Part shown: piece after piece, positions 7,201-16,287 of the stretch
How positions within the stretch are numbered: position 1 is the stretch's first letter
Layout of the letters: every line of letters starts with the position of its first letter
Assembly: GCF_012927345.1 (NCBI RefSeq)
Contig: NZ_JABBGJ010000029.1
Coordinates: 1 to 64,000 of the forward strand
DNA from: Paraburkholderia polaris
GTDB taxonomy: Bacteria; Pseudomonadota; Gammaproteobacteria; Burkholderiales; Burkholderiaceae
Direction: 5' to 3'
DNA length: 64,000 bases
The notes under the pieces: generated by a model
Seen by the model: only the letters and a program-made list of their open reading frames with translations
Database searches by the model: none
What the model was told of the DNA's origin: nothing
Translations under genes and position numbers: made by a program

Positions 7201-8952
7201 TCAATCGAGCCGGAGCTTGGCTTCGGCGTAGGCGTACATCGGACGCCACAGCAGGCGGTTGAACAGGGTCACGAACAGGGACATCACGGCGATGCCCAGA
7301 ATAATCTTCGGATAGTCGCCCGCCGCCGTGGTCTGCGCGATATAGGCGCCGAGGCCATGCGCCGCGACCTTGGTGTCGCCCCACTGGACGAATTCCGCGA
7401 CGATGCTCGCGTTCCACGCACCGCCCGAGGCGGTGATCGCACCGGTCACGTAGTACGGGAAAATGCCCGGCAGCATGATCTGGCGCCACCACTGCCAGCC
7501 GCGAATGTGGAAGTTCGTGGCGGCCTCGCGGTAGTCGTTCGGATACGAACTCGCGCCGGCAATCACGTTGAACAGGATATACCACTGGGTGCCGAGCACG
7601 ATCAGCGGCGACAGCCAGATGTCCGGATTCAGATGAAAGCGCACGATCGCGATCACGAACACCGGGAACAGCAGGTTCGCCGGGAACGCGGCGAGGAACT
7701 GGGCAATCGGCTGCATCTTCTCCGCCAACGCCGGCCGCAAGCCGATCAGCACGCCGATCGGCACCCAGATCACCGAGGCGATTGCGATCAGCAGCACCAC
7801 TCGCAGCAGCGTGATGAGCCCCAGTACGAACACGTGCCAGACTTCGTCGAGCGACACACCGGTGCGCACGTACGTGACCACGCGGTACACCACATAGACC
7901 GTGGCGAGCAGCACCAGAATTGCCCAGACAATGTCGCCGATGCGCGAGGTCTTCTCGCGCTGCGGAATCTGGAAGCGCGGGCCGCGAAACGCCGGCAACC
8001 TGAAGTTGACGCGCGCAGCCTTGGCGAACATCCAGCCGAGCGGCACCAGCAGACGGTGAATCAGATGGGTGCGGCGGATCAGGTCGAGCAGCCACGATTC
8101 CGGCGCATTGCCCGAGCTGGTGGTTTCCATGCGGAATTTATCGGCCCACGCGACCAGCGGGCGGAACATAAACTGGTCGTACGCAAGAATCACGACCGTC
8201 ATGGCGAGGATCACCCACCCGACCGCATGCAGATTCTTATCGGAGATCGCCTGCGCAAGATAAGCGCCGATACCCGGTAGCGTGATCGTATTGTTGCCGA
8301 CCGTGATGGCTTCCGACGCGACCACGAAGAACCAGCCGCCCGACATGGACATCATCATGTTCCAGATGAGGCCCGGCATCGAGAACGGCACTTCCAGCTT
8401 CCAGAAGCGCTGCCAGGAAGTCAAATGAAAGCCCCGCGAGACTTCGTCCAGATCGCGCGGCACCGTACGCAGCGACTGGTAGAAGCTGAACGTCATGTTC
8501 CACGCCTGGCTCGTGAAGATCGCGAAGATCGCCGCCAACTCGGCGCCGAGCACGCGGCCCGGGAACAGTGCGAGGAAGAACGTGACGGTAAACGAAATGT
8601 AGCCGAGCACCGGCACCGACTGCAGGATGTCGAGAATCGGCACCAGCACGAGGCCGGCGCGGCGGCTCTTGGCAGCCAGCGTGCCGTACACGAGCGTGAA
8701 GATCAGCGAGGCGACCATCGCCGCCAGCATGCGCAGGGTGGTGCGCATGGCGTACTCGGGCAGATTCGACGGGTCGAGCGAGATCGCCTGAGTCTTGAGC
8801 GTCGACATCGGCGCCAAGGTCTCGTGAAAGCCGATCGCCGCCATCGCGATGATGCAGATGATCAGCGGAAAGGCGACGAAGTCCCAGCGATTGGGCAGCA
8901 CCCGCCATGCCGACGCATTGGCGGTGCGCTTCAGGTTGAAGCTGAAATCCAT
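7201..8952 (-). CDS. Double-length ABC transporter permease (two fused permease units)
   Basis: A 583-residue inner-membrane protein built from two binding-protein-dependent permease domains. The first is at about residues 60–270, with an EAA-type loop around DLDEVSRGFHLTSWQRFWKL; the second is at about 360–575, with its loop around YREAATNFHIRGWQWWRQI. Normally two permease chains pair in the membrane; here one chain supplies both halves. It heads a two-gene unit with the ATPase. The ATG at 8952 is the first after the upstream noncoding region. The ligand may be delivered by a binding protein encoded elsewhere; the fold points to the nitrate/sulfonate/taurine importer group but does not settle the substrate. 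Confidence 0.85.
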   Translation of the reverse strand: MDFSFNLKRTANASAWRVLPNRWDFVAFPLIICIIAMAAIGFHETLAPMSTLKTQAISLDPSNLPEYAMRTTLRMLAAMVASLIFTLVYGTLAAKSRRAGLVLVPILDILQSVPVLGYISFTVTFFLALFPGRVLGAELAAIFAIFTSQAWNMTFSFYQSLRTVPRDLDEVSRGFHLTSWQRFWKLEVPFSMPGLIWNMMMSMSGGWFFVVASEAITVGNNTITLPGIGAYLAQAISDKNLHAVGWVILAMTVVILAYDQFMFRPLVAWADKFRMETTSSGNAPESWLLDLIRRTHLIHRLLVPLGWMFAKAARVNFRLPAFRGPRFQIPQREKTSRIGDIVWAILVLLATVYVVYRVVTYVRTGVSLDEVWHVFVLGLITLLRVVLLIAIASVIWVPIGVLIGLRPALAEKMQPIAQFLAAFPANLLFPVFVIAIVRFHLNPDIWLSPLIVLGTQWYILFNVIAGASSYPNDYREAATNFHIRGWQWWRQIMLPGIFPYYVTGAITASGGAWNASIVAEFVQWGDTKVAAHGLGAYIAQTTAAGDYPKIILGIAVMSLFVTLFNRLLWRPMYAYAEAKLRLD

Positions 8953-9672
8953 CAGACGCTCTCCCTATTCATATAGGCATTCAAACGCACGAAAGGGGCC
9001 ACGGCTTCGGCGCGGCAGTCTGAAGATCGGTCCGGAAAGCGGAAATCAGGCATGGCAAAACGCATGTGCGCGGTAAATCGTTAGCGTTGGAGACACGTGG
9101 ACCGGTGACGAATGTGTCCACGGGCAAGCCGCCCGGGACCCCAATCGTCAAGCCGGGCTCCTGTCGCCGCGGGCGCCGCCCGAAGGCTGGCGGGCTTTCC
9201 TTGTTTTGGACGGCACGACACTACACCATCCTATGTTTCAGGCACAACCTTTCACGGCAAATAGCAGCAAATAGCGGCGAACGCCCCGGCAACGGCCTTT
9301 GGCCCGCGTTGGCGAGGCGTGATGCAGCGGGCCCGCTGTCGTGCGCCAGCCATTTTCGCGGCAATCACGATGGCTGCCCGGACCGCATTTCAAACACCCC
9401 GAAAACCCGTGCAGCCATTCAGAAAGCTGACGCGCTGCCGTTAAGAACCTGATGGGCAAGGCGGACGTACTTCGCATTCCCGCAATAACGGTGGCGTCAG
9501 GCCCCATGACGGTTAAAATCAGGAGACGACACGCCTATTTGCGGTTATGCCGGGCCACAGCGCGGCCCACACCGAGGCGTATCGCCACCCGCTTCCACAA
9601 GGGCGAAACAGCGCCAGCGCGCTGCCACGAATGAGCTAGTTGCATGCCACAGCCAGACGGATTAGAGGGTCG
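8953..9672. other. 720-base divergent region without a supported gene
   Basis: Separates the ABC permease (minus) from the diguanylate cyclase (plus). Short open frames on both strands lack start signals and protein-like composition. The part nearest the permease can fold strongly: GTGGAC (9097–9102) pairs with GTCCAC (9116–9121), and GC-rich runs continue to about 9210. A structured 5' leader for the transporter is possible, but I could not match it to a riboswitch class I know. Confidence 0.4.
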
Positions 9673-11364
9673 ATGAACAGGACAACCTTGCGCCAGGCAA
9701 CCGGACCGATCAGCTTCGTGCTGATCGTGCTCGTTTGCTGGTTCGTGGCCGGCATGGTCGCGGACCGGATGGTACAGCAAGAGCTGGACGCGGCCTTGCG
9801 CGCGCAGCGGCAAATGTCCACGTCGATCGTTGACAACATGGCAGAGGTGATCGCCAGCGACCTCGCGATGTCTCGGGCCATCCCCGCAACCATGGCCGAA
9901 ATGGACGTGGTCCAGCACGCGCTGGTGCAATCCCAGAATTATGCCGCGAACGGCGAAACGGCGGAACCCGCCCTGCGCGCCACGTTGTTAAAAGACCCGC
10001 AGATGCACACCGTGAGCAATTTCCTGCACGACGCACAAGGCTTCTCCGGGCTCGACCAGATCTGGCTCGTCAACGCCAACGGCATCTGCGTCGCGTCGAG
10101 CAACTCCGTTAATAACCCGCTTGCCGCGGAACGCTCCTTCGTCGGCGTCGACATGCGCATGCGCGGCTACTTGGTGAATGCCCTGCTCGGCGCCTTTTCG
10201 GAAGCCTATGGCGTCGGCCGCAATAGCGGCGAGCCGGGCATCTTCATCGCCGCGCCAGTGTACGCCGACGGCCTGCTGGTTGGGGCAGTCGTCGCCAAGG
10301 TGGGGATCGCGCGGTTGCGCCACTGGGTCGCGCATGCCGGCACCTTCGTCGCCGATGAAAACGGCGTCATCATCATGGCGCACAACAGCGAACTCGAAGG
10401 CCACGCCCTGCCCAACTCGCGCGTCACGCAGATGAGCGCAGTCGAGCGCATGACCGTCTATCGCCGCGAAATCCTCCCCGACATACAGATTCAGGTCGAC
10501 ACGCAGGTGCGCGAACAGGCACCCTGGGTGCCCACAGCTGTCGCCGGCCAGCTGTTCGGCATGAGCGTGCAGCCAGCGCCGTCCCTGTACCAGGCGCGCG
10601 GCGGCTTGAACTCGGGGTTGTCGGCGCATCTGGTTGATCCGCTCGCGGCGTGGCCCGAACTGCTACGCAATCACAAGCGCGATCATCTGCTGGTGTTTCT
10701 GACGCTGGCCGGTACGGTCGCGCTCGCGTGGGTGATCACCGTGTCGTACGTGCGCGAGCGGCGCCACCATCGCGCCACTCGCGATCTTGCCGAGCAATTG
10801 CAATCGGCCAACACCCTGCTCTCGGCCGAGGCGCGCCACGATGCGCTGACCGGCGCGCTGTCGCGGCGCTACTTCCTCGATCTGCTGCGCCACGAGATCG
10901 AACGTGCGCATGCGGGCAACGAGCCGCTGTGCATGGCGATCGCCGACCTCGACCACTTCAAGCAGATCAACGACCGCTTCGGCCACGCCGCCGGCGACCG
11001 CGCGCTCGAACATTTCGTCGACACCTGCCGGGCTGAGTTGCGCGGCACGGATGCGATCGGCCGGCTGGGCGGCGAAGAGTTCGGCTTGCTGCTGCCGGCC
11101 ACGGATCTGGCGGGCGGCCGCGAAGTCGTCGAACGCTTGCGCCTGCGACTGAAGGCGATTCCTTCGCCGAAGCTGCCGGCCTCGGTGGGCTTGAGCGTGA
11201 GCATCGGCATCACCGAACTCTCCGCCGACGATCTGCCCGAGCGCATCATGAGCCGCGCCGACACGGCGCTTTACGCCGCGAAGACAGGCGGCCGCGACCG
11301 CACCGAAGCGCTTCCGCCCGACGACACCGCGCCGCCCGCGCGGACGGTGGCCAACGCCTGGTGA
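9673..11364 (+). CDS. Membrane diguanylate cyclase with periplasmic Cache-like sensor and GGEEF domain
   Basis: A 563-residue protein. A first membrane helix (about residues 10–30) is followed by a roughly 310-residue periplasmic region resembling a double-Cache sensor (IWLVNANGICVASSN; FVADENGVIIMAHN), a second membrane helix (LVFLTLAGTVALAWVITV), and a C-terminal GGDEF domain. The active-site motif GGEEF is at 466–470, and the inhibitory I-site RxxD (RGTD, 457–460) sits nine residues upstream, as in PleD, so feedback inhibition by cyclic di-GMP is expected. Substrate-binding DLDHFKQINDRFGHAAGD is present. The ATG at 9673 is preceded by GAGGG; an upstream in-frame ATG at 9640 lacks such a site. 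No EAL domain. Confidence 0.92.
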   Translation: MNRTTLRQATGPISFVLIVLVCWFVAGMVADRMVQQELDAALRAQRQMSTSIVDNMAEVIASDLAMSRAIPATMAEMDVVQHALVQSQNYAANGETAEPALRATLLKDPQMHTVSNFLHDAQGFSGLDQIWLVNANGICVASSNSVNNPLAAERSFVGVDMRMRGYLVNALLGAFSEAYGVGRNSGEPGIFIAAPVYADGLLVGAVVAKVGIARLRHWVAHAGTFVADENGVIIMAHNSELEGHALPNSRVTQMSAVERMTVYRREILPDIQIQVDTQVREQAPWVPTAVAGQLFGMSVQPAPSLYQARGGLNSGLSAHLVDPLAAWPELLRNHKRDHLLVFLTLAGTVALAWVITVSYVRERRHHRATRDLAEQLQSANTLLSAEARHDALTGALSRRYFLDLLRHEIERAHAGNEPLCMAIADLDHFKQINDRFGHAAGDRALEHFVDTCRAELRGTDAIGRLGGEEFGLLLPATDLAGGREVVERLRLRLKAIPSPKLPASVGLSVSIGITELSADDLPERIMSRADTALYAAKTGGRDRTEALPPDDTAPPARTVANAW

Positions 11365-11560
11365 CGCGTGCTGACGCTTGGTGACACCTGGTACTGCGGC
11401 AGTCATCGACGCAATTCAATTCGCACCGTCGCGCCGGCGGCACCCCGATGAGCGCGGTAGCTGACGCAAAGCAAGCCGCGGCCTCGGGCGTCCCGCAACG
11501 AAGCAGGTATCATCAACCCTGACATTGAGGTTGCCGCTACCGCTCTAACGGGAGATTCGC

Positions 11561-11827
11561 ATGAAGGGAAATTTGGTCATCGTCTGTCGCGATCAGGATG
11601 CTGACGCATTCGACCATTTGCTAGCCGAATATGGCGCGTTCCAGACGCGCTTGTCGTCGACCGCGTGGTATCTGAAACTGGCTGTCGCGCCGGAACTGAT
11701 TCAGGAAGAAATACTCGCGCGTCTTGGCAAGTACACCACGCACTACATCTTCGAGGCCGAAACGGTAACGTGGAATACGGTCGATAGTGACGCGGCGAAT
11801 GCGTTGAACACGCTGTTTTCAGACTAG
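11561..11827 (+). CDS. Small protein with possible SinR/Cas2-like ferredoxin fold
   Basis: An 88-residue soluble protein. The order of predicted elements is strand (NLVIVCRD), helix (DAFDHLLAEYG), strand (TRLSSTAWYLKLA), helix (APELIQEEILARLG), strand (THYIFEAETVTWN), then a C-terminal helix. The LSSTAWYL segment, then a helix and a hydrophobic strand, resembles the STW core of SinR/Cas2-like small proteins, but no catalytic Asp-based nuclease site can be argued from sequence alone. GGGAG lies 6 bases before the ATG. It stands alone between the diguanylate cyclase and the sensor kinase. Existence of the gene is fairly secure; the fold is a guess. Confidence 0.65.
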   Translation: MKGNLVIVCRDQDADAFDHLLAEYGAFQTRLSSTAWYLKLAVAPELIQEEILARLGKYTTHYIFEAETVTWNTVDSDAANALNTLFSD

Positions 11828-11977
11828 CCCAACGGTTGCCGCACGCGCCCAGAGGGCGCATTCGACACTGCATTCCGGCCGCCGGATTCCACACTGGATT
11901 CCGAACATTGCGTTCGGAACCGCTTTCCGGCCTAGACACAACGGGGGCGGGCGCCTGCCGCCCTTGCCCCGCTCAAC

Positions 11978-13294
11978 CTACCAGACGCTTTCCGAGGCCG
12001 CCATGACACGCGGCACCACTTCGAACGGAAAGCTCATCAAGACTCGCAAGCCACGGCCGCCGTGGTTGCCGATCTCCCACTCCCCGCCCGCACGCCGCAC
12101 CAGACGCTCGACGATCGCGAGCCCCAGTCCGCTATGACCGTTGCCGCCGCGTGCCGGGTCGAGCCGGACGAACGGCCGGCTGGCATTGATCAGGTCCTGC
12201 GCGGCGATACCGCTGCCGTTGTCGCTCACCGAAAGCGTGAAACCTTGCGCCGTGCGCGCCGTGGCGACGACGACCGGCGGCGCGCCGTAGGCATGTGCGT
12301 TGTCCAACAGGTTCGACAGGATCCGGTCGAGTGTCGCCGCGGGCAGCAGGAACCCGGGCCCCGCGCCGAGTTCAGTCCGCACGGTGGGCGCACCGGCAGC
12401 GACCGCGCGGTAACTGCGGACCACGCGGTCGCATTGCGCGTCCACTTCGACCGCTTCGCTGCGATCGGCGCCGTCGTGTGCGAACACCAGAAACTGTTCG
12501 ACGATATGCGTCATCGAGTCGACGTCGCGCACGACGCCGTCACGCATTTTCACTTCTTCCATCATTTCGGCGCGTAGCCGCAAGCGTGCCAACGGCGTTT
12601 TCAGATCGTGCGCGACGCCGGCCAGCATCACGGCCCGGTCGTTTTCAGTGCGCGCCACTTCCTGAACCATCTGGTTGAAGCCGTGCGTCAACTGCCGCAA
12701 CTCGCGCGGACCGCGCTCGGGCACCGGCGGCACCGGCAGGCCACGGCCGAAGCGCGCCACTGCCTGGGCAAGCGAGCGCAACGGCTGCTGCAGCGCCCAC
12801 GCGGCAAAGAGCGCCGCCATCACCGCGAACGAGAAAATGATCGCGAGCCACAGCACCGTGCGATCGAGCGAACGCGGCGGACGCAATGGCTGCACCGGCA
12901 CGACGATCCAGCTGCGATCCGTGTTGCCGCGCACCCACAGCGTGGGCGGACGCCCTGGCTGGCCGACCCGCACCTGGGTGCCGGCAGGCATGCGATCGCG
13001 CACGTCCTCGATGAAACGTTCAAGCGGCGGCGGCAGCGCGGTGCTATCCGGCGGCACGTCGGGGCTCGCCGGATCGACCAGCTTGACGCGCGACGGCAAG
13101 GGCTGGTCTGGCGTGCGGGCGACGTGCTGGCGCACCGCGTCGACGAGGAAAGTGGCTTCCTCGACTGCGTAGCGCGTTTGCAACTGGCTGCGCTCGAGCC
13201 GCATGAGCGCGTACCACGCGAAATGCGACAGCAGCAGCACCGCAATGACTAGCAGCGCCAGGCGCCCGAAAAGCGAATCAATGGGCCGGCGCAT
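11978..13294 (-). CDS. EnvZ/CpxA-type sensor histidine kinase
   Basis: A 438-residue membrane kinase. Helix 1 is at about 11–32, a roughly 115-residue periplasmic loop follows, then helix 2 at about 148–167, a HAMP linker and the dimerisation domain with H-box AGVAHDLKTPLARLRLR (His229). The ATPase part has the N-box NLLDNAHAYG, G1 SDNGSGI and G2 GGNGHSGLGLAIV. Its start overlaps the last 17 bases of the response regulator gene, indicating coupled translation. An in-frame ATG four codons upstream (13306) is also possible. The gene order and the Spy-like gene across the divergent region fit an envelope-stress system, although true CpxA identity is inferred. Confidence 0.9.
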   Translation of the reverse strand: MRRPIDSLFGRLALLVIAVLLLSHFAWYALMRLERSQLQTRYAVEEATFLVDAVRQHVARTPDQPLPSRVKLVDPASPDVPPDSTALPPPLERFIEDVRDRMPAGTQVRVGQPGRPPTLWVRGNTDRSWIVVPVQPLRPPRSLDRTVLWLAIIFSFAVMAALFAAWALQQPLRSLAQAVARFGRGLPVPPVPERGPRELRQLTHGFNQMVQEVARTENDRAVMLAGVAHDLKTPLARLRLRAEMMEEVKMRDGVVRDVDSMTHIVEQFLVFAHDGADRSEAVEVDAQCDRVVRSYRAVAAGAPTVRTELGAGPGFLLPAATLDRILSNLLDNAHAYGAPPVVVATARTAQGFTLSVSDNGSGIAAQDLINASRPFVRLDPARGGNGHSGLGLAIVERLVRRAGGEWEIGNHGGRGLRVLMSFPFEVVPRVMAASESVW

Positions 13295-14003
13295 GCTGTT
13301 CGCCATCCGGCACGAACACGTAGCCGCGGCCGCGCACCGTTTGAATGAAGCGCGGCGTGGACGGATCGGTTTCGAGAATGCGACGCAAACGCCACACCTG
13401 TACGTCGATGCCGCGGTCGGTGCCGTCGTATTCCGGGCCATGCAGCAGTTCGAGCAGGCGCTCACGGGTGAGCGTGCGCATGGGGTGATTGACGAAAATC
13501 TTCAGGAGCGCGAATTCGCTGCCCGACAGCGTGAGCGGCTTGTCTTCGAGATGCAGCGTGCGCGACTGGAAATCCAGCGTGAAGCGGCCGAAGTTGAACG
13601 GCTCGCGCTGTTCCGGTGCCGCCGCCGACGGCAGCGTGCGGCGCCGCCGCAGCACCGCCTGCACGCGCGCCAATAGCTCGCGCGGGTTGAACGGCTTGCC
13701 GAGATAGTCGTCCGCGCCGAGCTCCAACCCGACAATCCGGTCGACGTCGTCAGCACGTGCGGTGAGCATGATTACCGGGATGTCGTCGCCCGACGCGCGC
13801 AGCTTACGCAGCGCGGTCAGCCCGTCTACGCCCGGCATCATCAGATCGAGCACGATCAGATCGGGACGCTCGCGCTCGAGCCTGCGCTCAAGCGTACCCG
13901 CGTCGTGCAGCACCGAGACTTCGATGCCCTGACGGGCCAGATAGTCGCGCAGCAGATCGCGCAATTCGACGTCGTCGTCGACAACAAGTATTTGAGTAGC
14001 CAT
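13278..14003 (-). CDS. OmpR-family response regulator
   Basis: A 241-residue regulator. The receiver has acidic residues D9–D11, phospho-acceptor D53 (LIVLDLMMPG), a conserved Thr (MLTARAD) and Lys (LGKPFNPREL). The C-terminal winged helix contains LTLSGSEFALLKIF, the recognition region GIDVQVWRLRRILE and the wing TVRGRGYVFVPD, all OmpR-type. It is first in an operon with the sensor kinase. The region upstream of its start holds two GTAAy-N5-GTAAy direct repeats on opposite strands, the form of site bound by CpxR, so autoregulation and control of the divergent Spy-like gene are plausible. Confidence 0.93.
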   Translation of the reverse strand: MATQILVVDDDVELRDLLRDYLARQGIEVSVLHDAGTLERRLERERPDLIVLDLMMPGVDGLTALRKLRASGDDIPVIMLTARADDVDRIVGLELGADDYLGKPFNPRELLARVQAVLRRRRTLPSAAAPEQREPFNFGRFTLDFQSRTLHLEDKPLTLSGSEFALLKIFVNHPMRTLTRERLLELLHGPEYDGTDRGIDVQVWRLRRILETDPSTPRFIQTVRGRGYVFVPDGEQHAPAH

Positions 14004-14059
14004 GGGATGAAGTTTAACGCGCAGCAGGAAGGGTTTTCGATTTCAGACGGCCCGCAAGG

Positions 14060-14074
14060 GTTACCGGGTGTTAC
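14060..14074 (-). promoter_or_regulatory. Candidate CpxR-like box (minus-strand orientation)
   Basis: On the minus strand this reads GTAAC, five bases, GTAAC: a direct repeat with the same half-site and spacing as the enterobacterial CpxR site GTAAA-N5-GTAAA. It lies 57 bases upstream of the response regulator start. Confidence 0.5.
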
Positions 14075-14088
14075 GGTGAAAGGCGTGC

Positions 14089-14103
14089 GTAATGACCCGT
14101 AAT
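14089..14103 (+). promoter_or_regulatory. Candidate CpxR-like box (plus-strand orientation)
   Basis: Reads GTAATgacccGTAAT, a perfect direct repeat with a 5-base spacer, 120 bases upstream of the Spy-like ATG. Single GTAA half-sites also occur nearby (GTAAC at 14120, and the minus-strand GTAAT pairs near 14178 and 14211). The form matches OmpR-subfamily tandem sites. Confidence 0.5.
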
Positions 14104-14222
14104 AGCCGCATCAAGCCACGTAACACAGCGCCGGGCGCAGTTCTCTACGCTGTGACTTACCGAATGCAGGCCGTCCACATTACCGGTTGCATCGTCGGCT
14201 ATTCCATTACAGGGAGTCTTAC

Positions 14223-14741
14223 ATGTCCACCAAAAAAATGTCGCGCGTTCTCGCCGTTGCCGCCACTGCCCTCGCCATCGGCGCGGGCGCTGCCTATGCC
14301 GCACAGCCCGCCGGTCAAGGCGGCTGGCATGGCCACTTCATGAAGGAACTGACGCAACTGCATGACCAGTTGAAGCTGAACGCGGATCAGGAAAAGCAAT
14401 GGCAGGCCGCGCTCGACACCATGAAGCAGAACCACGAGGCCATGCGCGCCAATCACAAACAGATCAAGGACCAGTTCAAGGCCGCGCAGCAACAGCCGAT
14501 CCTGGATCTGAACGCCATGGCTAACGCACACCAACAAGTTGAGCAGAAAGACGCGCAACTGCGTCAGCAAACCACGGACGCGTGGCTCAAGTTCTATAAC
14601 GGTTTGAATGACCAGCAGAAGACCACCGTCAGCACCGCACTGAAGCAGCGTTTTGCGAAGATGGAAGCGCGTCACGAAAAGATGCACGAGCGCTGGGAGC
14701 ATCGTAAGGGCGCAGCGTCGGCACCGGCTGCGAATCAATAA
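14223..14741 (+). CDS. Spy/CpxP-like periplasmic protein
   Basis: A 172-residue protein with an N-terminal signal peptide (KKMSRVLAVAATALAIGAGAAYA, predicted cleavage after AYA), then an all-helical, Gln/Lys/His-rich body. Two degenerate LTxxQ-type motifs appear (LNADQEKQWQ and LNDQQKTTV), as in the Spy/CpxP family of periplasmic chaperones and Cpx feedback inhibitors. The ATG at 14223 follows a GGGAG Shine-Dalgarno sequence; longer frames upstream lack a signal peptide at the N-terminus. It is divergent from the OmpR/EnvZ-type pair and is the likely target of that system. Strong terminator downstream. Confidence 0.82.
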   Translation: MSTKKMSRVLAVAATALAIGAGAAYAAQPAGQGGWHGHFMKELTQLHDQLKLNADQEKQWQAALDTMKQNHEAMRANHKQIKDQFKAAQQQPILDLNAMANAHQQVEQKDAQLRQQTTDAWLKFYNGLNDQQKTTVSTALKQRFAKMEARHEKMHERWEHRKGAASAPAANQ

Positions 14742-14791
14742 ACGGCACGACGTGGGCGGAAGGCGGGCTGCGCGCCGGCCGTCGTCCGAAT

Positions 14792-14829
14792 GCAAAAACG
14801 CCACGGAAAACCCTCCGTGGCGTTTTTGC
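14792..14829 (+). terminator. Terminator after the Spy-like gene
   Basis: A perfect 15-bp inverted repeat, GCAAAAACGCCACGG and CCGTGGCGTTTTTGC, with an 8-base loop. The A and T tracts within the stem allow termination in both directions. Confidence 0.9.
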
Positions 14830-14972
14830 GTTGCATGCAGCCGGCACTTCAAGCCGAGGTATTCATTGTGATCGCTGGTGGCTGCTGGCTGGTGGCTGGT
14901 AGCAACTAGTAACTAGCGGCCATCAGTCATCGGCCGACGAACGCACGGCCGATGATTGGCGCCTATCCGCGC

Positions 14973-15683
14973 TTATCCGTTGAGCTGCCCTAGATCGAAC
15001 AGCAGCACTTCGGCGTTCTCGCCCTTTTCGAGCGTCACCGAATCGGTCTCGCTGAGCTTGGCGGCGTCGCCGGCCTGGAGCGCTTCGCCATTCACAGTCA
15101 GCGCGCCGCGCGCTACGTGCACATACGCCAGCCGGCCTTTCGGCAACGTGAACGTAGCCTGCTCCGCGCCGTCGATCAGCGCCGCGTAGATCGAGGCATC
15201 CGCGTGAATCGTGACCGAACCGTCCCGGCCGTCGGGCGACGCGACCACGCACAGACGCCCGCGCTTATCGGCGTCGTCGAAGCGTTTTTCCTCGTAGCCG
15301 GGCTGGTCGCCCGCGCGTTGCGGGATCACCCAGATCTGCAACAGGTGCGCCGGTTCGTCCTGCGATGCATTGAACTCGCTGTGCTGCACGCCCGTGCCGG
15401 CGCTCATGCGCTGCACGTCGCCGGGACGGATGGTCGAGCCGTTGCCCATGCTGTCGCGGTGCGCGAGCGCGCCTTCGAGCACGTACGTGACGATTTCCAT
15501 GTCGCGGTGACCGTGCGTGCCGAAGCCCTGGCCGCCGGCGATGCGGTCTTCGTTGATCACCCGCAGCGGCCCGAAATGCACGTGTTGCGGGTCGCGGTAG
15601 TCGGCAAACGAGAAGCTGTGATACGAGTCGAGCCAGCCGTGATTGGCGTGGCCGCGTTCGTCGGAACGGCGAATCTCGATCAT
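14973..15683 (-). CDS. Pirin family protein (YhhW/YhaK-like bicupin)
   Basis: A 236-residue bicupin. The metal ligands known from YhhW-type pirins fall at the same positions: H57 and H59 (GTHGHRDMEI), H101 and E103 (GVQHSEFN). YhhW of E. coli has quercetin 2,3-dioxygenase activity in vitro; the physiological substrate is unknown, and pirins are also proposed to be redox-linked regulators. The ATG at 15683 has GGGAGA upstream and begins with the family-typical MIEIRRSDERGHANHGWL. It is convergent with the Spy-like gene and apparently transcribed alone. Confidence 0.9.
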   Translation of the reverse strand: MIEIRRSDERGHANHGWLDSYHSFSFADYRDPQHVHFGPLRVINEDRIAGGQGFGTHGHRDMEIVTYVLEGALAHRDSMGNGSTIRPGDVQRMSAGTGVQHSEFNASQDEPAHLLQIWVIPQRAGDQPGYEEKRFDDADKRGRLCVVASPDGRDGSVTIHADASIYAALIDGAEQATFTLPKGRLAYVHVARGALTVNGEALQAGDAAKLSETDSVTLEKGENAEVLLFDLGQLNG

Positions 15684-16287
15684 GAGGGTCTCCCGGTAAG
15701 TAAATAGCGATGCCCAGAATGTATGGGCGCGAAGCGCACTAAACAATCGGCAACGGCGCACCGGATCGTTTCATAAATCCGTGCAATCGCGCCCCGGTGG
15801 GGCGCACGCGGCATTGCCAGGCCGGCTACTGGCGGTTCTCCTCGCCATACCGGCCGCCGGCTTGTCGATCACTAACGCGAATGAGCGCGAACAAGAACAA
15901 CCGGAGCGCGGCCCGACACCGTCGCGCATGCACAACGCATGTGCCCACCCACCGGCAGCCAAGGGCGTTCCGCACTGGCGCCCCGCCCCTGTTCGGGTAA
16001 AATACCGCCCTTTTCGAGACGCGTGGGCCCAGAAGCCGCGCCGGGAGCCCCGGCAGCCGGGCCCGCGATGGAATAGCCGCGGGTTTCAGCCCCTCGCCAA
16101 TCTTGCTTGATACGTCGAAAAGACATCGGCGGGAGCGAAATGGGACCGAAGCCGGACCGAAGCGGAATCGAAGCGAAAGCCATACGCGGCGCGACAATTT
16201 TGACCGCCTAGAATAGCGACGGCCGGCCACGAGCCGGCGGTCGTCGAGATCGGCACACCACGACGATCAGTTTGATCCAGGAGAAAC
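15684..16287. other. 600-base divergent region, no gene supported
   Basis: Between the pirin gene and hisJ. Open frames here have Arg/Pro/Gly-rich random composition. Short GACCGAAGC/GGAATCGAAGC-type near-repeats occur around 16140–16180. CAGGAG immediately before 16288 is the hisJ ribosome binding site. No confident promoter was identified. Confidence 0.35.

Noticed and set aside
9066..9452. 128-codon plus-strand frame in the ABC/diguanylate cyclase gap
   Set aside because: Random-looking Arg/Pro/Gly composition, no ribosome binding site and no protein family resemblance.
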